In this document: one piece after another, positions 43,762 to 55,245 of the stretch
How positions within the stretch are numbered: position 1 is the first letter of the stretch
Layout of the letters: each line of letters begins with the position of its first letter
Origin: Heterohyrax brucei
Taxonomy: Eukaryota; Chordata; Mammalia; Hyracoidea; Procaviidae
Direction: 5' to 3'
NCBI GenBank assembly: GCA_028571685.1
Contig: CM053156.1
Location: 84,075,049 to 84,139,048 of the forward strand
DNA: 64,000 nucleotides
Translations under genes and position numbers: made by a program
The notes under the pieces: model-generated
Told to the model about the DNA's origin: nothing
Seen by the model: the letters and a program-made list of their open reading frames with translations, nothing else
Database searches by the model: none

Positions 43762-44723
43762 ATACCTATCAATAATTACACTGAATGTAAATGGACTGAA
43801 TGCTCCAATAAAGAGACAGAGACTGACATCCTGGATCAAAAGACATGATCTGTCTATATGTTGCTTATAAGAAATACACCTTAGACTCAAACATGCGAAC
43901 AAACTGAAAATCAAAGGATGGAAAAATATATACCAAGCTAACAGCATACAAAGAAGAGCAGGAGTGGCAATACTAAGCTCCAATAAAATGGACTTTAATG
44001 TAAAATCCACCACTGTGGACAACAATGATGACTATTGCCAAAAGGTTCAATACATAAGCAGGACATAACAATATTAAATATTCATGCACCCAATACCACC
44101 AAATAAACACTGACAACATTGAACAAACACTGACGACATTGAAAAATAAGATAGACCACTTCAAATTATTAATTAGAGACTTCAACCCTCCACTTTCAGT
44201 AATGGACAGATCATCCAGAAAAAAGCTCAGTAAAGATACAGAAGATCTTATTGCAACAGTTAGCCAACTAGACCTCATTGACATACACAGAACTTTTTAC
44301 CCATCAACAGATAAGTACACCCTCTTCTCCAATGCACGTGGAACATTTTCCAGAATAGACCATGTATTAGAACATAAAACAGGTCTCAGCAAAATCCAAA
44401 CTATTGACTTATTGCAAAGCAACTTCTCAGACCACAAAGCTGTAAAAGTTGAAATCAGTAGCAGAAAAAACATAGATAGAAATTGGAATTCATGGAAACT
44501 GAACAACACCTTGCTCAAAAAATCTACAGGTTATAGAAGAAATCAAAGACAAAATAAATTTATGGAACCAAATGACAATGAAAACAAATCCTACCAGAAC
44601 CGGTGGGATACAGCAAAAGTAGTGCTCAGAGGTCAATTCATCTCCATAAATGCACAAATCCAGAAAGAAGAGGCCCAAACCAAAGAACTAACCCTACAAC
44701 TTGACCAAGTAGAAAGAGAATAA
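43762..44723 (+). pseudogene. L1 ORF2 endonuclease domain remnant
   Basis: APE-like endonuclease that nicks the target DNA. It opens with 'SIITLNVNGLNAPIKRQRL', keeping the active-site Asn. The QETH-like motif is broken: CAA has become TAA at 43868-43870, though the Glu follows. Frames shift after ~43960. The C-terminal half is open at 44139-44723 (194 residues) with 'RDFN' where the family has GDFN, and intact 'SRIDH' and 'SDH' motifs. The remaining residues of this frame are the linker toward the RT. Confidence 0.9.
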
Positions 44724-45200
44724 CAAAGAAATCCCTCAGGCACCAGAAGAAAACAGATAACAAAGATTAGAGCAGAACTAAAGGAATCAGAGAATAGAAC
44801 AATTGAAAAACATTAATAAAAACAAAATCTGATTCTCTGAAAAGATCAAGAAAATTCATAAATCAGCGGCTAAACTTACAAAAGAAGAAAAGGAGAGGAA
44901 ACAAATAACCCAAATAAGAAATGAGATGGGAGACGACACAACAGACCCAACTGAAATCAAAGTATTGTAACAGAAAACTACGAAAGACCATACTCTGACA
45001 GATTTTAAAACCTAGATAAAATGGACAAATTTCTAGATCCACATCACCTATCAAAATTATCACAAGGAGTATTAAAACAGCTTAATAAACACATCACAAA
45101 AGAAGAGATTGAAAAAGTCATCAGAAAAAGACAAACCAAAAGAAGTCCTGGCCTAGATGGCTTCATCCGAGAATTCTACCAAACTTTTAGGGAGGAGTTA

Positions 45201-45221
45201 CGGCACCTGGCTTGGCTTGGC
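45201..45221 (+). mobile_element. 21-bp SINE/RTE tail inside L1 RT
   Basis: The insert is cggcacctggcttggcttgg plus c, flanked by ta (45199-45200 and 45222-45223). Removing 23 nt joins the RT codons ending in 'REEL' to those starting at 45224 in one frame. The tail variant equals the one at 2509-2525. Confidence 0.8.
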
Positions 45222-45717
45222 TAATGCCTGTGCTACTGGGGCTATTTCACAGCATAGAAAAGGATGAAATACTCCCAAATTCATTCTATGAAACTAGCAT
45301 AACCTTGATATTGAAACCAGGGAAAGATCCCACAAAAAAAGAGAACTGCAGACCACTATCACTCATGAACCTAGATGCAAAAATCTTAAACAAAATCCTA
45401 GCTTATAGAATTCCACAATACATAAAAAAAAATGACCCATCATGACCAAGCTGGAGTCATACCAGGGGTGCAAGATTGGTTCAATATCAGAAAAACAATT
45501 AGTGTGATCAACCACGTAAACTACACAAAGGATAAGAATCACTTGATTTTTGTCAATTGATGCAGAAAAGGCATTTGACAAAATACCATGCTCATTCATG
45601 CTCAAAGCTCTCAGCAAAATAGGAATACAAGGGAAATTCCTCAATGCAATAAGGGACATCTACGCAAAGACAACCACCTACACCATCCTGAATGGAAACA
45701 GACTGAAAGAATTCACC

Positions 45718-45742
45718 CTGAGAATGAGAATGAGAATGAGAA
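45718..45742 (+). repeat. GAGAAT hexamer expansion in L1 ORF2
   Basis: About four units read as alternating Arg-Met residues ahead of 'TRQGYP'. The sister L1 at 33325 has a single unit at this place. The expansion adds multiples of six and leaves the frame intact. Confidence 0.9.
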
Positions 45743-48700
45743 CTAGACAAGGATACCCACTCTTACCACTTCTATTCAACATTGTGCTAGAGCTTCTAGC
45801 CAGAGCAGTCAGACAAGACAAAGAAATAAGGGGCATCTGCATTGGCAAAGAAGAAGTAAAAATCTCCATATTTGCAGGTGATGTGACTGTATATGCAGAG
45901 AATCCTAAAGAATCCATAAGTAAACTACTAGAACTAACAGAAGAGTTCAGCAAAGTATCAGGATATAAGATAAAAGTAAGTAAATCAGCAGGATTCCTTT
46001 ATACCAACAAAGAGATCATCTAAGAAGAACTCACCAAATCAATGCCATTTACAATAGTTCCCCAAAAGATAAAATACAGAGAAATAAATCTAACAGAGAA
46101 ACAAGAGACCTTTACAGAGTGAATTACAAAACCTCACTGCAAGAAACCAAAAGAGACATACACAAATGGAGAAACCTACCCTGTTCACGGATAGGAAGAC
46201 TTAACTTTGTGAAAATGTCTATTTTACCCAAAGTGATCTCAATATATAATGCAAACCCAATACAAACTCCAGCGTCATTTTTTGATGAGTTGGAGAAACA
46301 AATCACTAACTTTGTTTGGAAAGGGAAGCCAAGCCAGCCAAGTGTCGTCGAGTTGGAAAGGGAAGGAACCCTGAATATGTAAAGCACTACTGAAGAAGAG
46401 GAACACAGTGGGAGGCCTCACACTGCCCAACCTTAGAACCTGTTACACTGCCACAGTAGTCAAAACAGGGTGCTACTGGTACAAAAAGAGAACAGTGGAA
46501 CAGAGTTGAGACCCCAGAGATGCCACCATCCTCTTGTGAACAGCTGATATTTGACAAAGACCCTAACATTGTAAACTGGAGTAAAAACAGTCTCTTTAAC
46601 AAACGGTGTTTGCTAAATTGGATATCCATGTGCAAAAAACTGAAACAAGACCCATATCTCATACCTTATACAAAAACTAACTCGAAATGAATGAAAGAAC
46701 TAAATGTCAAACCTTAAATAATAAAGATCATGCAAGAAAAATAGGGTCAACAATGGAAGTTCTAGTATACAGCTTAGACAGACTTCAAAATCTGACAAAC
46801 AAAGCAAGATCAACAGAAGAGAAGTTACATACATGGAACTACTAAGAATTAAACACTTTTGCTCATCCAAAGACCTTATTAAGAGAGTTAAAAGACCATC
46901 TACAGAATGGTAAAAAATATTTGACAACTACATGTCGGACTGACATCTCATTTCCACAATCTACAAAGTGCTGCAAAATATCAGCAAAAAAAGGTAAATA
47001 ACCCAATTAAGTGATGGGCAAAGGAGATGGACAGACACTCCGCCAAAGAGGCCACACAGGCAGCCAAAAGACTCATGAGGAAATCCTCATGATCATTAGC
47101 TATTAGAAAAATCCAAATCAAAACCACAATGGGATACCTTCTCACTCCAACAAGGTTGGCCATTATCCAAAAAACACAAAGCAACAAACACTGGAGAGGC
47201 TATGGAGAGATTGGAACTCTCCTACACTGCTGGTGACTTTACAAAATGGTACAACCTGTTTGGAAAGAAATTGGGCACTTCCTTGAAAACTGGAAATAGA
47301 TGTATCATTTGATCCAGTAATTCCACTGCTTGGAATACATCCTACAAAAACAAAGGCTGTCACATGAACAGACACATGCACACAAATGTTTATTGCGGCA
47401 CAGTCCACAATAGCAAAAAGATGGAAACAACCTAGGTGTCTATCAACAGACGAATGGATAAGTAAACTGTGGTACATATACTTAATGGAACACTATGTAA
47501 TGATTACCAAAAAAAAAAAAAAAAATGGTGATTTTAGGAAGCATCTCATAATCTGGTTTCAATTGGAAGACACGCTGAGTAAAATCAGTCGGTGGCAAAG
47601 GGACAAATATTGTACAAGACCCCTGTTAGAAGGTCTTAAAAAAATAGACTTATGTACAGAAGACTGTTTGATGGCTACAAGTGTGGGGAGGGAGGTAGAG
47701 GGTTGGTCATAGATTAAATAGTTGATAGAAATTTTGTTAGGTGAAGGCAGTGACAGCACACAGTAGAAAGTAGGTCAACTTAAGTGGACTTCACCATAAA
47801 CTGAAAGCTCCTCTAATCTCAACCCAGTATTGTAAGGATGGAATAGCAGGTGCAGGGTCTGGGACCATGTTCTTAGGGGACACCAAGGCCAATTGGCATA
47901 CTAACCTATTGCTGAGAGAGTCTTCTGCACTCCATATTGGTGAGTGGGGTTTGGGGTCTTAAAACTAGCAAGCTGCCATCTGAGGTACACCAAATGGTGT
48001 CAACTTATCCAGAACAGATGATCACTGAGAACAACAAAGACACGAGGTATGTAGAGCTCAGGAGACAGAACTACCTATGTGAGTGGGAAACTTTATCAAC
48101 CTGTGACCAGGAGAACTAGGTGGCGCCCAGCCACCACCAAAGACAACCATGATGGGGCACATAATGCAGAGTCCCTGAGGTAACATGAGCAAAAGAGAGG
48201 TCCAGCTCAGGAATTCTAGTAAAAGACCACAGTCGATGATCCCCTGGGAGCATGGCCTCTAGACCTGCTCTTGCCCCTGGCTAGAAAACACTGCTGAGCT
48301 CAACTCTTCGGACAAAAATGGACTGGACTTGGGGACACAGTGTGACCATATGGTGTGTGTACTTTATGTTTCTTTGCATTCATAGGATGCTGTCCTACTG
48401 GTCTCTTTCTAGATGGGAGGGGAGAAGGTGGAGAGGAGGGGACAGGAGCTTGCTGAGAGGATACTAGAAGTATAGAATAAAAAGGAAGAGTGTCCTGTCC
48501 CCAGGCAAGGAGAGCAGAAGGTGCTGTGGATAGACAGGCATGGAAAATTGATTTGGATTGTGTACTTTCACTTATTCACCACTAAAAAATAAAAGGTCAT
48601 TTACTCTTTCTCCCATGATGCTGAAGGATTTGAAGCAGGATTTTTCATGTTTTCTCTAGGAATGTCTCAGGAGGGACAACTGGGAAAGAAGTCAATTCTT

Positions 48701-48767
48701 AAGAAAGGAACAAAAAGAAGAACAATCTTTTAGGTTGCCAGAAGTGATCTTCATCGATGTTAGTTAA

Positions 48768-48978
48768 AGCAAATTATTGTTATTGGGTGCTCTTGAGTTG
48801 ATTCTGACTCACAGCAATGTTATATAACAGAATAAAACTGTCTTACAGGGTTTCCTAAGTTGTAATCTTTACCGAGCAGATCACCAGGTATTTCTCCTGC
48901 AGAGCCTCCATAGATGTGAATCACCAACCTTTCAGTTAGCAGCCAAACACTTAACCATTGCTCACCATAGCTTCCTAA
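48768..48978 (-). mobile_element. AfroSINE, long variant
   Basis: Antisense: 'gttattgggtgctcttgagttgattctgactcacagc', 'tttcctaagttgtaatctttaccg', 'ttcagttagcagccaaacacttaaccattg'. Confidence 0.95.
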
Positions 48979-50786
48979 AGCAAACTAGAGTTCATCTATA
49001 CTCCATTCTTCAAGATGGTCAGAAATGAAGCCGGCATGCACTCTGGAGGAGCTGCTGAATGCCATTTAGATGATTTGTCTTGTTTTATTTCAAGTCAAGT
49101 TGAAGTGAAAAATATTTTTACACAAAGCACAGTAATTTATGCAGCAACCACTACATAATGAGCAGGTTCAATAACAAATAATTATATGGAAAGTACTTAA
49201 ATGCTAACTGTACTTTTAAAATGTTGCAAAAGTAGGTTCATAATTAAATTATAATTACAAGTAAAAATCAAGACAACGATTATTCCCTGAGAAATTGGCA
49301 CATTTTTGTTCCCAGGGCAGTGTGAAGTATCTCTCACACTTGGATTGCTTTCTTTTGTTGGTAGCCTCACTCTGATTCAGCTCGATTTGCATGATGGATT
49401 TTAAATTTAAAATTAACTGAAATTATCTTGCAGATTACTAATTACCACATACAATGATTTCAATAGAAGACCTGGGTTGCTATTAAAAAGCACTTTATGA
49501 GCATATAAGTTTGAAATTGTGGAAGATTTATGAAGGGGAGAGGAGAATATCAGCTAAATAATAGAAATTAAACTATTGGCAAAAACTAAGAAAATTTTAA
49601 AACAAATTTTGAACTTCTTAAAGAAAGCAGCACAAACAGCTGTGAAGGTGACAAAGTCATAAAACTTTGCCAGTTGCAAGTAATAAAAACATACACAAAT
49701 TGGCCAAAGGAAGAAGAAAGAGAGGTTGAGAGGGAGAAAGACAGAGAAAAAAAAGAGCAAGAAAGAAAACTATATTAATTCAGAAATCCAAAAAGCGTTC
49801 AGATGTATCTAACTTCTTGTTGGTTACAGAGTCAGAAATAATGTCAATAGGATTTAAAATCTGTTACTCTCTCCAATTACTTTTTTCTCAACCAGGCACT
49901 CTACACATAGTGGGAAAACTGCTCCCAACAGCACCAGCCTGATATCTTTAAAAGTGAGGAAGCCCAGCAGAAGCTAAGTGTTTCCTTCCCAAGAGCTTCA
50001 GCAAAGTCCCAGGTCTGAATCTCACTGGTCCACTTTTCCTCAGCCAATTTGTACAGTAACCAGGGCAACATTGTGCTCTGACTGACCAAGTCTCAGTCAC
50101 ATGCCCTCCTTTGGAGGAAGGGTGGAGTCATACACTAATACATGGCAGACAGGGAGTGAGATTCCAAATGGAAAACTTAGCCATTCTTTCAAAAGAAACA
50201 GGAATAAATGTTAGTAGTTCAAAGTTCTCTGGATGGTCAACCAACTAGCCATCCTTTATTGCCATTCACTGTTTCTTCTTCCCTGCATCTTAATTAGATA
50301 CAAGAGTTTCCATATCTGCTCACTAATTCTTACCCTGGAATGAGTTATTTCATCATTTGATCAGATTTGTGCATTTCAGCCAATACATGCCTAGAGAAAA
50401 TTAATGCAGATTTGATCACTCTGCCCTCTCCTTTAATGCCACCTCCATTATTTGAAAATTTTCAAATATACACAAAAGTGGAGAAGATAAGTTAAATAAC
50501 AAACCTCTATTGAGATGTCTCCCATTTTCAAAGAGTATGAAGTTTTCCAGGTTTATCTACAACCTTTGGTCTTTGCAATTCCTATAACCACATAATTTTA
50601 AAGCAAATCCCCAAAGTCATTTCTTTCATAAATACTTCAGTGTGTACATTTAATAAGGACTTTTAAAAACATAAAAAGCACAAAGTTATTTTCACTCCAT
50701 CAGAATTAATAATTTCTTAGTATCACCTACCAGTCCATAGTACTTATTTCCCATTAACTGACTTAAAATATCTTTCTATAAATCAA
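48979..50786. other. long low-repeat block, no gene seen
   Basis: The longest stretch in the window (1.8 kb) without a recognised element. It is AT-rich at 49080-49800 ('taattatatggaaagtac', 'gattttaaatttaaaattaac'). Only short frames occur. See findings. Confidence 0.5.
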
Positions 50787-50948
50787 AAAACCAAACCCAC
50801 TACTATTGAGTCACATCTGACTTACAGAGACCCTAGAGCTCAGAGTAGGACTGTCCCATCAAGTTTCCAAGAAACACCTGGTGGATCTGAACTGCCAACC
50901 TTTTGGTTAGCAGACAGCACTTAACCAACTGCGCCACCAGAGTTTCCA
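50787..50948 (-). mobile_element. AfroSINE
   Basis: Antisense: 'aaaccaaacccactactattgagtcacatctgac', 'tggttagcagacagcacttaaccaactgcgccaccag'. Full length, with a short A-rich left edge. Confidence 0.95.
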
Positions 50949-51237
50949 AATAGTGGGTTTGTTTTGAGAAGAATCATAAACAAAGAGTATGTATAGCATT
51001 TAGTTGTCATGATATGTAAGGCTGTTTTATGCTGTATCAATTTCCCCTGTATTTTTTTGTTTTTCCAAATCATTCATTATTTCAGGAAACTAGACTGGGT
51101 CATTTGTCTGCTGAATGGCCCACATTCTGGAGTTGGTCATATGCTTTCTTGTGGTTACGTTTAGCCTGTGCATCTCTCCCTCTTATTTCCTCTCAATAGC
51201 ACGTGCTACAGCCACAAACATCTTCACAACTGGACCA

Positions 51238-51872
51238 GTAGACAATATCATGGTAAATGGAGATAAGATTGAGGTTGTCAAGGATTTTGTTTCACTTGGA
51301 TTCACAATCCACACCCATGTAAGCAGCTGTCAAAAAATCAAAAGGTGCATTGCATTGGGAAACTCTGCTGCAGAAGACCTCTCTGAAGTGTTGAAAATTA
51401 GAGATGTCATTTTGAAGACTGAGGTGTGCCCGACCCAAGGTGATGTGACCCAGTCACAATATATGTATGCAAAAGCTGGACAGTGAGTGAGGAAGAGAAA
51501 AGAAGTGACGTCTCTGAAAGGTGGTGCTGGAGAAGACTACGTAATACACTATCAGAAGGACAAATAAATCTGTCCTAGAAGAAGTACAACCACGGAACTC
51601 CTTAGAAGCAAGGATGGCAAGACTACATCTTACATACTTTGGAGATGTTGTCAGCAGGGATCAGTCCCTGGAGATGGACATCATACTTAGTAAGGTAGAG
51701 GGTTGGTGAAAAAGAATAAGACCCTCAACAAGATGAACTGGCAGTGGCTGAGAAGATGAATTTAAGCATAAAAATGGTTGTGGGCATGGTGCAGGACCTG
51801 GTAGGGTCTCATTCTATTGTGCACATTGTCTCTATGAGTCAGAACTAACTTGATGGCCCTTAGCAACAGCAA
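51238..51872 (+). mobile_element. RTE LINE 3' half
   Basis: Sense copy from 'ggtaaatggagataagattgagg' through 'gcattgggaaactctgctgcagaagacctc', 'tgacccaagg', 'agaaggacaaataaatctgtcc', 'tctatgagtcagaactaacttgatggcc' to 'cttagcaacagcaag'. The 123-residue frame at 51115-51486 covers the RT C-terminal region. Its first ~40 residues come from upstream sequence. Confidence 0.95.
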
Positions 51873-51959
51873 GGGCTGGATTCAGTGATTTTTTGTGTCA
51901 TTTTGCTTTACTTTTATCTAATTCCATTTAAGTGCTCACTTAGAGTGGACACAGAATCC

Positions 51960-52380
51960 CTCAAACCAACGGCCTATACCTGTGTGGTCAACCTCCTGCC
52001 TCCTACTCCCTATGTCTTTCGTCTCATTCACCCCTCCCCCCACCTGGCCTATCTCTCTGGCATCCTTGTATTTCTTCCCTCTCACCAGGCTCCTGGTTAG
52101 CACAGAAGCATTGCACCTCTTAACTGCTCCTACCAGGAAGGGCCCAGCCACCTCCCTATCTCCTTAGGGAAACCACCTTGGATACACTTTGGCCAAGACA
52201 AATCTTCCCTTTAAATGCTTTCTTGGCATCACTTGGCTCTCCTGCACAGCCTTATTAGAGCTGCAATTTTTCATTTGCTCCTGTGATTAGTCGATCTCTT
52301 CTGTCTTTCTTCAGAGACTATTAGCTTCAGGAAGAAAATCTGAGTTTGAAACATAAACGTTTGTTGAAAGCATGAATTCA
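51960..52380 (+). mobile_element. L2 LINE 3' region
   Basis: The pyrimidine-rich part ('cctcctgcctcctactccc', 'cctggcctatctctctggc'), then 'cccagccacctccctatctcc', 'gtctttcttcagagactattagcttc' and 'aaacgtttgttgaaagcatgaatt', in L2 order. Confidence 0.65.
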
Positions 52381-52382
52381 TT

Positions 52383-52401
52383 CACACACACACACACACT
52401 C
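52383..52401. repeat. (CA)n microsatellite
   Basis: Nine CA units at the end of the L2 fragment. Confidence 0.9.
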
Positions 52402-52494
52402 CGTTTCCCGAATTTATTCAACCATCCCTCTTTAGCGCCACCAGGACACTGTGTTTATCTTTTATTGACAGTGGAACAGCTTCCAGTTCTTTCT

Positions 52495-52580
52495 GCTAAC
52501 TTTGTACCATGCACCCATTTTACAGATGAGACAACTGGTGCCCAGAGGTATTAAGTTACCCAAGTTACACCAAGCTAGAC
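52495..52580 (-). mobile_element. MIR SINE, antisense
   Basis: 'cccattttacagatgagacaactggtgcccagaggtattaagttacccaag' is a clear MIR core in reverse. A weaker MIR piece may lie at 52750-52810. Confidence 0.85.
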
Positions 52581-53935
52581 CCTCGCTGAGCATGACTATC
52601 CTTCATCCTTTCAGCAATCCTGTAAGACAGTGATTTGATCTTCATTTAGAGCTAAAGTAACCCACCATCCTGGTTCACCTGAGGATAAGGGGGTTCCCAG
52701 GACACAGGACTGTCATTGCTGACACTGGAATGACCTGAACAAACCAGGTCACACTGCCATTTATAGATGAGGTCCAAGCTTACTGAGTTAACTAGTGGTG
52801 GGCTTAGGGTTCCATCCATATCTTTCGGTTGCTAAAGCACGTAGCCTCCACCATGCCATTCCTCGGTGGCTGATCACTGGTTTGTAACTATAAAATGGGG
52901 ATTCCAAAACTTAAACTCTTAACTACTATCCTAATGAGGCATGTACTGTTGTGCTTCAAAGAGAAGAGATTCAAATGGTAATATTTCCCTGTTTTCCATT
53001 CTGGAATCAAAATAATTACAATGGTTCTGTTTGTCAGAAGGATTATATCCTTTCTGATTCTGATATTCCCTCTTCTTTAGGGCCAATGGCATGACATTCT
53101 GCCATCTCCTCAAAAGATACCGTATAATGCAAATACAGATTTGTCACAATAAATTGTCAAATTGAAATGCAGTTAGTCACCAACATGGTGCTCAGTCACC
53201 CTCCATTGCTTCTTCTGCCTCATGACGTGGTATAAAATGAATCTGGAGCAAATTTCCTTGTGATACTGCACTAATTTGTTCATTTGCTTACAGTGTTACC
53301 CTGACGACGATGCACTCATTCTATGACATAGCTTGAATAGTAGTCAGTGGTATTAATGAGAAGTTAATTCTTGCAATTTGGGGAAGATTGTACAAAGAAG
53401 TTGTAATGCCAGCTACATCTCTTCAAATGTTCAAACACACTTCACATGACTTATCAAAATAGCAAATCAAGCTACCACTTAGAAAATAGCTCAGATCAAA
53501 CAGTTGTACTCCTCAAAACATTCACTTTGAAGAGTAGCACTCAGTGAAATTGCTTTTAATCAGTTCTAGGACACTCTAACCTTAGGGGGTTCTGGGCAAG
53601 TGATGTCTTTCCTGTGTTTCTATGAGATCACTGAGCTTCCCAGTTGAATTTGTAATCCACTTACTGCACACAGCTTCGGTAAAGATCAAATGTCAGGTAA
53701 TGTCCTTAGCCAAGAACAATTAACACTGAGTTCTTTTGTGCCTCCTTTATCAAGCAGCATCACCAATTTGCTTTAAGTGAGCTATTCAGACTTTATTAAT
53801 GCCATTTGGGCACCGGTGGAGGTAGGGCTTCTAAGTGTTTAGAATTTCATAAGAATAAATTACCTACACAGCAAGAGTTGCAGCAAAGGATCTAGACCCC
53901 ACCAACATTTCCATCAGCATATACGTTAAACCAAC
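52581..53935. other. low-repeat block, no gene seen
   Basis: No recognised element from about 52820 to 53930. Frames are short. Confidence 0.5.
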
Positions 53936-54095
53936 ACCACAACTCTACCACTGACTCAATTCGGACACATAGCAACCCAACAGGACAGAGTAGAACTGCC
54001 CCCCTATGCCTTCCAAGATGTAGCTGGTAGATTCAAACTGCCCACCTGTTGGTTAGCAGCCAAGCTCTTAACCACTGTGCCCCCAAGGCTCTCTT
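53936..54095 (-). mobile_element. AfroSINE
   Basis: Antisense: 'accactgactcaattcggacacatagc', 'ggacagagtagaactgcccccc', 'ttagcagccaagctcttaaccactgtgcccccaagg'. Confidence 0.95.
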
Positions 54096-54555
54096 TCAGA
54101 GTACTAGTAAGTGATCATTCCAATTCTGAAACTGGAGATCAAGGAAGCAACGCTTAGTGGCTTCAAGTATCCAGGACAGATGTGGCACATGGAGATGTTC
54201 TATAGCTATTTACCAAGTCAGGATCTCATTCCCTTTTTTTCTAACATCCATGTTACATCCCTGCCCCAATATTGGGAATACCACCCGAAACTTACCCATC
54301 TGAATCAAGTTGAAACTTCCTTTGTTGGCTTAGGCTCAAAGGGCAGGACTGAAATAAGACCCCCATTCCCACAAAAGGTGAGAACGACAGTGTGCCAACC
54401 CTTTTTCAGTGAGTTCATTGGCCAGCCTTAGATTTCAGCTTCTCCACCATTTTGCCTTTGTTACTTGTTAAAACATTCAAATGATTCCAGGCAAGCCTGT
54501 TCTCTCTTGGTGACTGAAGAGTCATGGAAATCTAGATCATTTAGAGGCACCTCAT

Positions 54556-54710
54556 AGTGGATTTTCCCGGTGGTGTAACAGCTGCTAACCAAAAGGTGGA
54601 CAGTTTGAATGTACTGGGCACATCTTGGAAACTCTAAGGAGCAGTTCTATACTGCTGTATGGGATTGCTGAGTCAGAACTGACTCCATGGCAGTGGGTTT
54701 GGGTTTTCAG
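54556..54710 (+). mobile_element. AfroSINE, head shortened
   Basis: 'tcccggtggtgtaacagctgctaaccaaaagg' lacks about 20 bp of the usual head. It continues to 'gagtcagaactgactccatggcagtgggtttggg'. Confidence 0.9.
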
Positions 54711-54839
54711 GGCAGACTTCAGCAAGACCTGAACTGGCATGTCTGAGGATGATAGCAAGCTGCTCCATGAAGACTCTCCAATTTCTCAGAGGCTGAAATA
54801 CCCCTACACCCAACAGTACCTTCTCGACTGACATGACCT

Positions 54840-55245
54840 CATGGCCACACATCAGCTGCACCTCATCTGGATGCTGTTCTCCTGCTGTCTGTCAATTTGT
54901 TGCACTGTGATGACTTCCATGTTGCTGACTGGAAGCTACACCACCAGTATTTCAAATACCAGCCAAGTCACTTTCAGGGAACAGGTTTTAACAGAGCTTC
55001 TAGACTAAGACAGACTACAAAGAGAGGCCAAGGTCAAGGAAAACTCGGTGGATCAGGACAGACTATTATCCAATACAGTGCTGGAAGATGAGTTCCCTAG
55101 GTTGGTAAACACTCAAAATACAGTGGCTGCAACAATGGACTCAAGCAAACCCACAATCATGAAGATGACATAAGACTAGGCAACATTTCGTTCTGGTTGA
55201 CTTACAGTTGCCATGAGTCTAAGCCATCTTGATGACAGCTAACAA
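54840..55245 (+). mobile_element. tRNA-Gly-headed SINE / RTE 3' end, sense
   Basis: 'tgtctgtcaatttgttgcactg', 'ttgctgactggaagctacacc', 'tatttcaaatacc', 'cagagcttctagactaagacagac', then an RTE-type end 'gcaacaatggactcaagcaaac' to 'gatgacagctaacaacagc'. The join between the SINE middle and the RTE 3' UTR lies near 55020-55090. Confidence 0.7.

Larger units (their letters stand above)
45021..46382 (+). pseudogene. L1 ORF2 reverse transcriptase remnant
   Basis: Reads through four open blocks: 45021-45224, 45212-45445, 45550-46023, 46119-46382. It keeps 'RSPGLDGF', 'KPGKDP', '[19 protein letters not shown]', motif A 'IDAEKAFDK' and '[17 protein letters not shown]'. Motif C, normally FADD, reads FAGD, so one catalytic Asp is lost. 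The first frame break is caused by a SINE-tail insertion at 45201-45221. A GAGAAT hexamer expansion at 45718-45742 keeps the frame. Confidence 0.95.
42290..48594 (+). mobile_element. near-complete L1 LINE, inactive (~6.3 kb)
   Basis: It runs in order through ORF1 (coiled coil, RRM, CTD), a spacer, ORF2 endonuclease and reverse transcriptase, and a ~0.9 kb 3' UTR ending in an A-rich tail. It shares that 3' UTR with the copies at 27010-27960, 33325-36110 and 9405-9690. Both ORFs contain stops and frameshifts. Sequence at 41940-42290 may be 5' UTR, but nothing supports a promoter. An A17 run interrupts the former coding part near 47508-47525. Confidence 0.95.
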
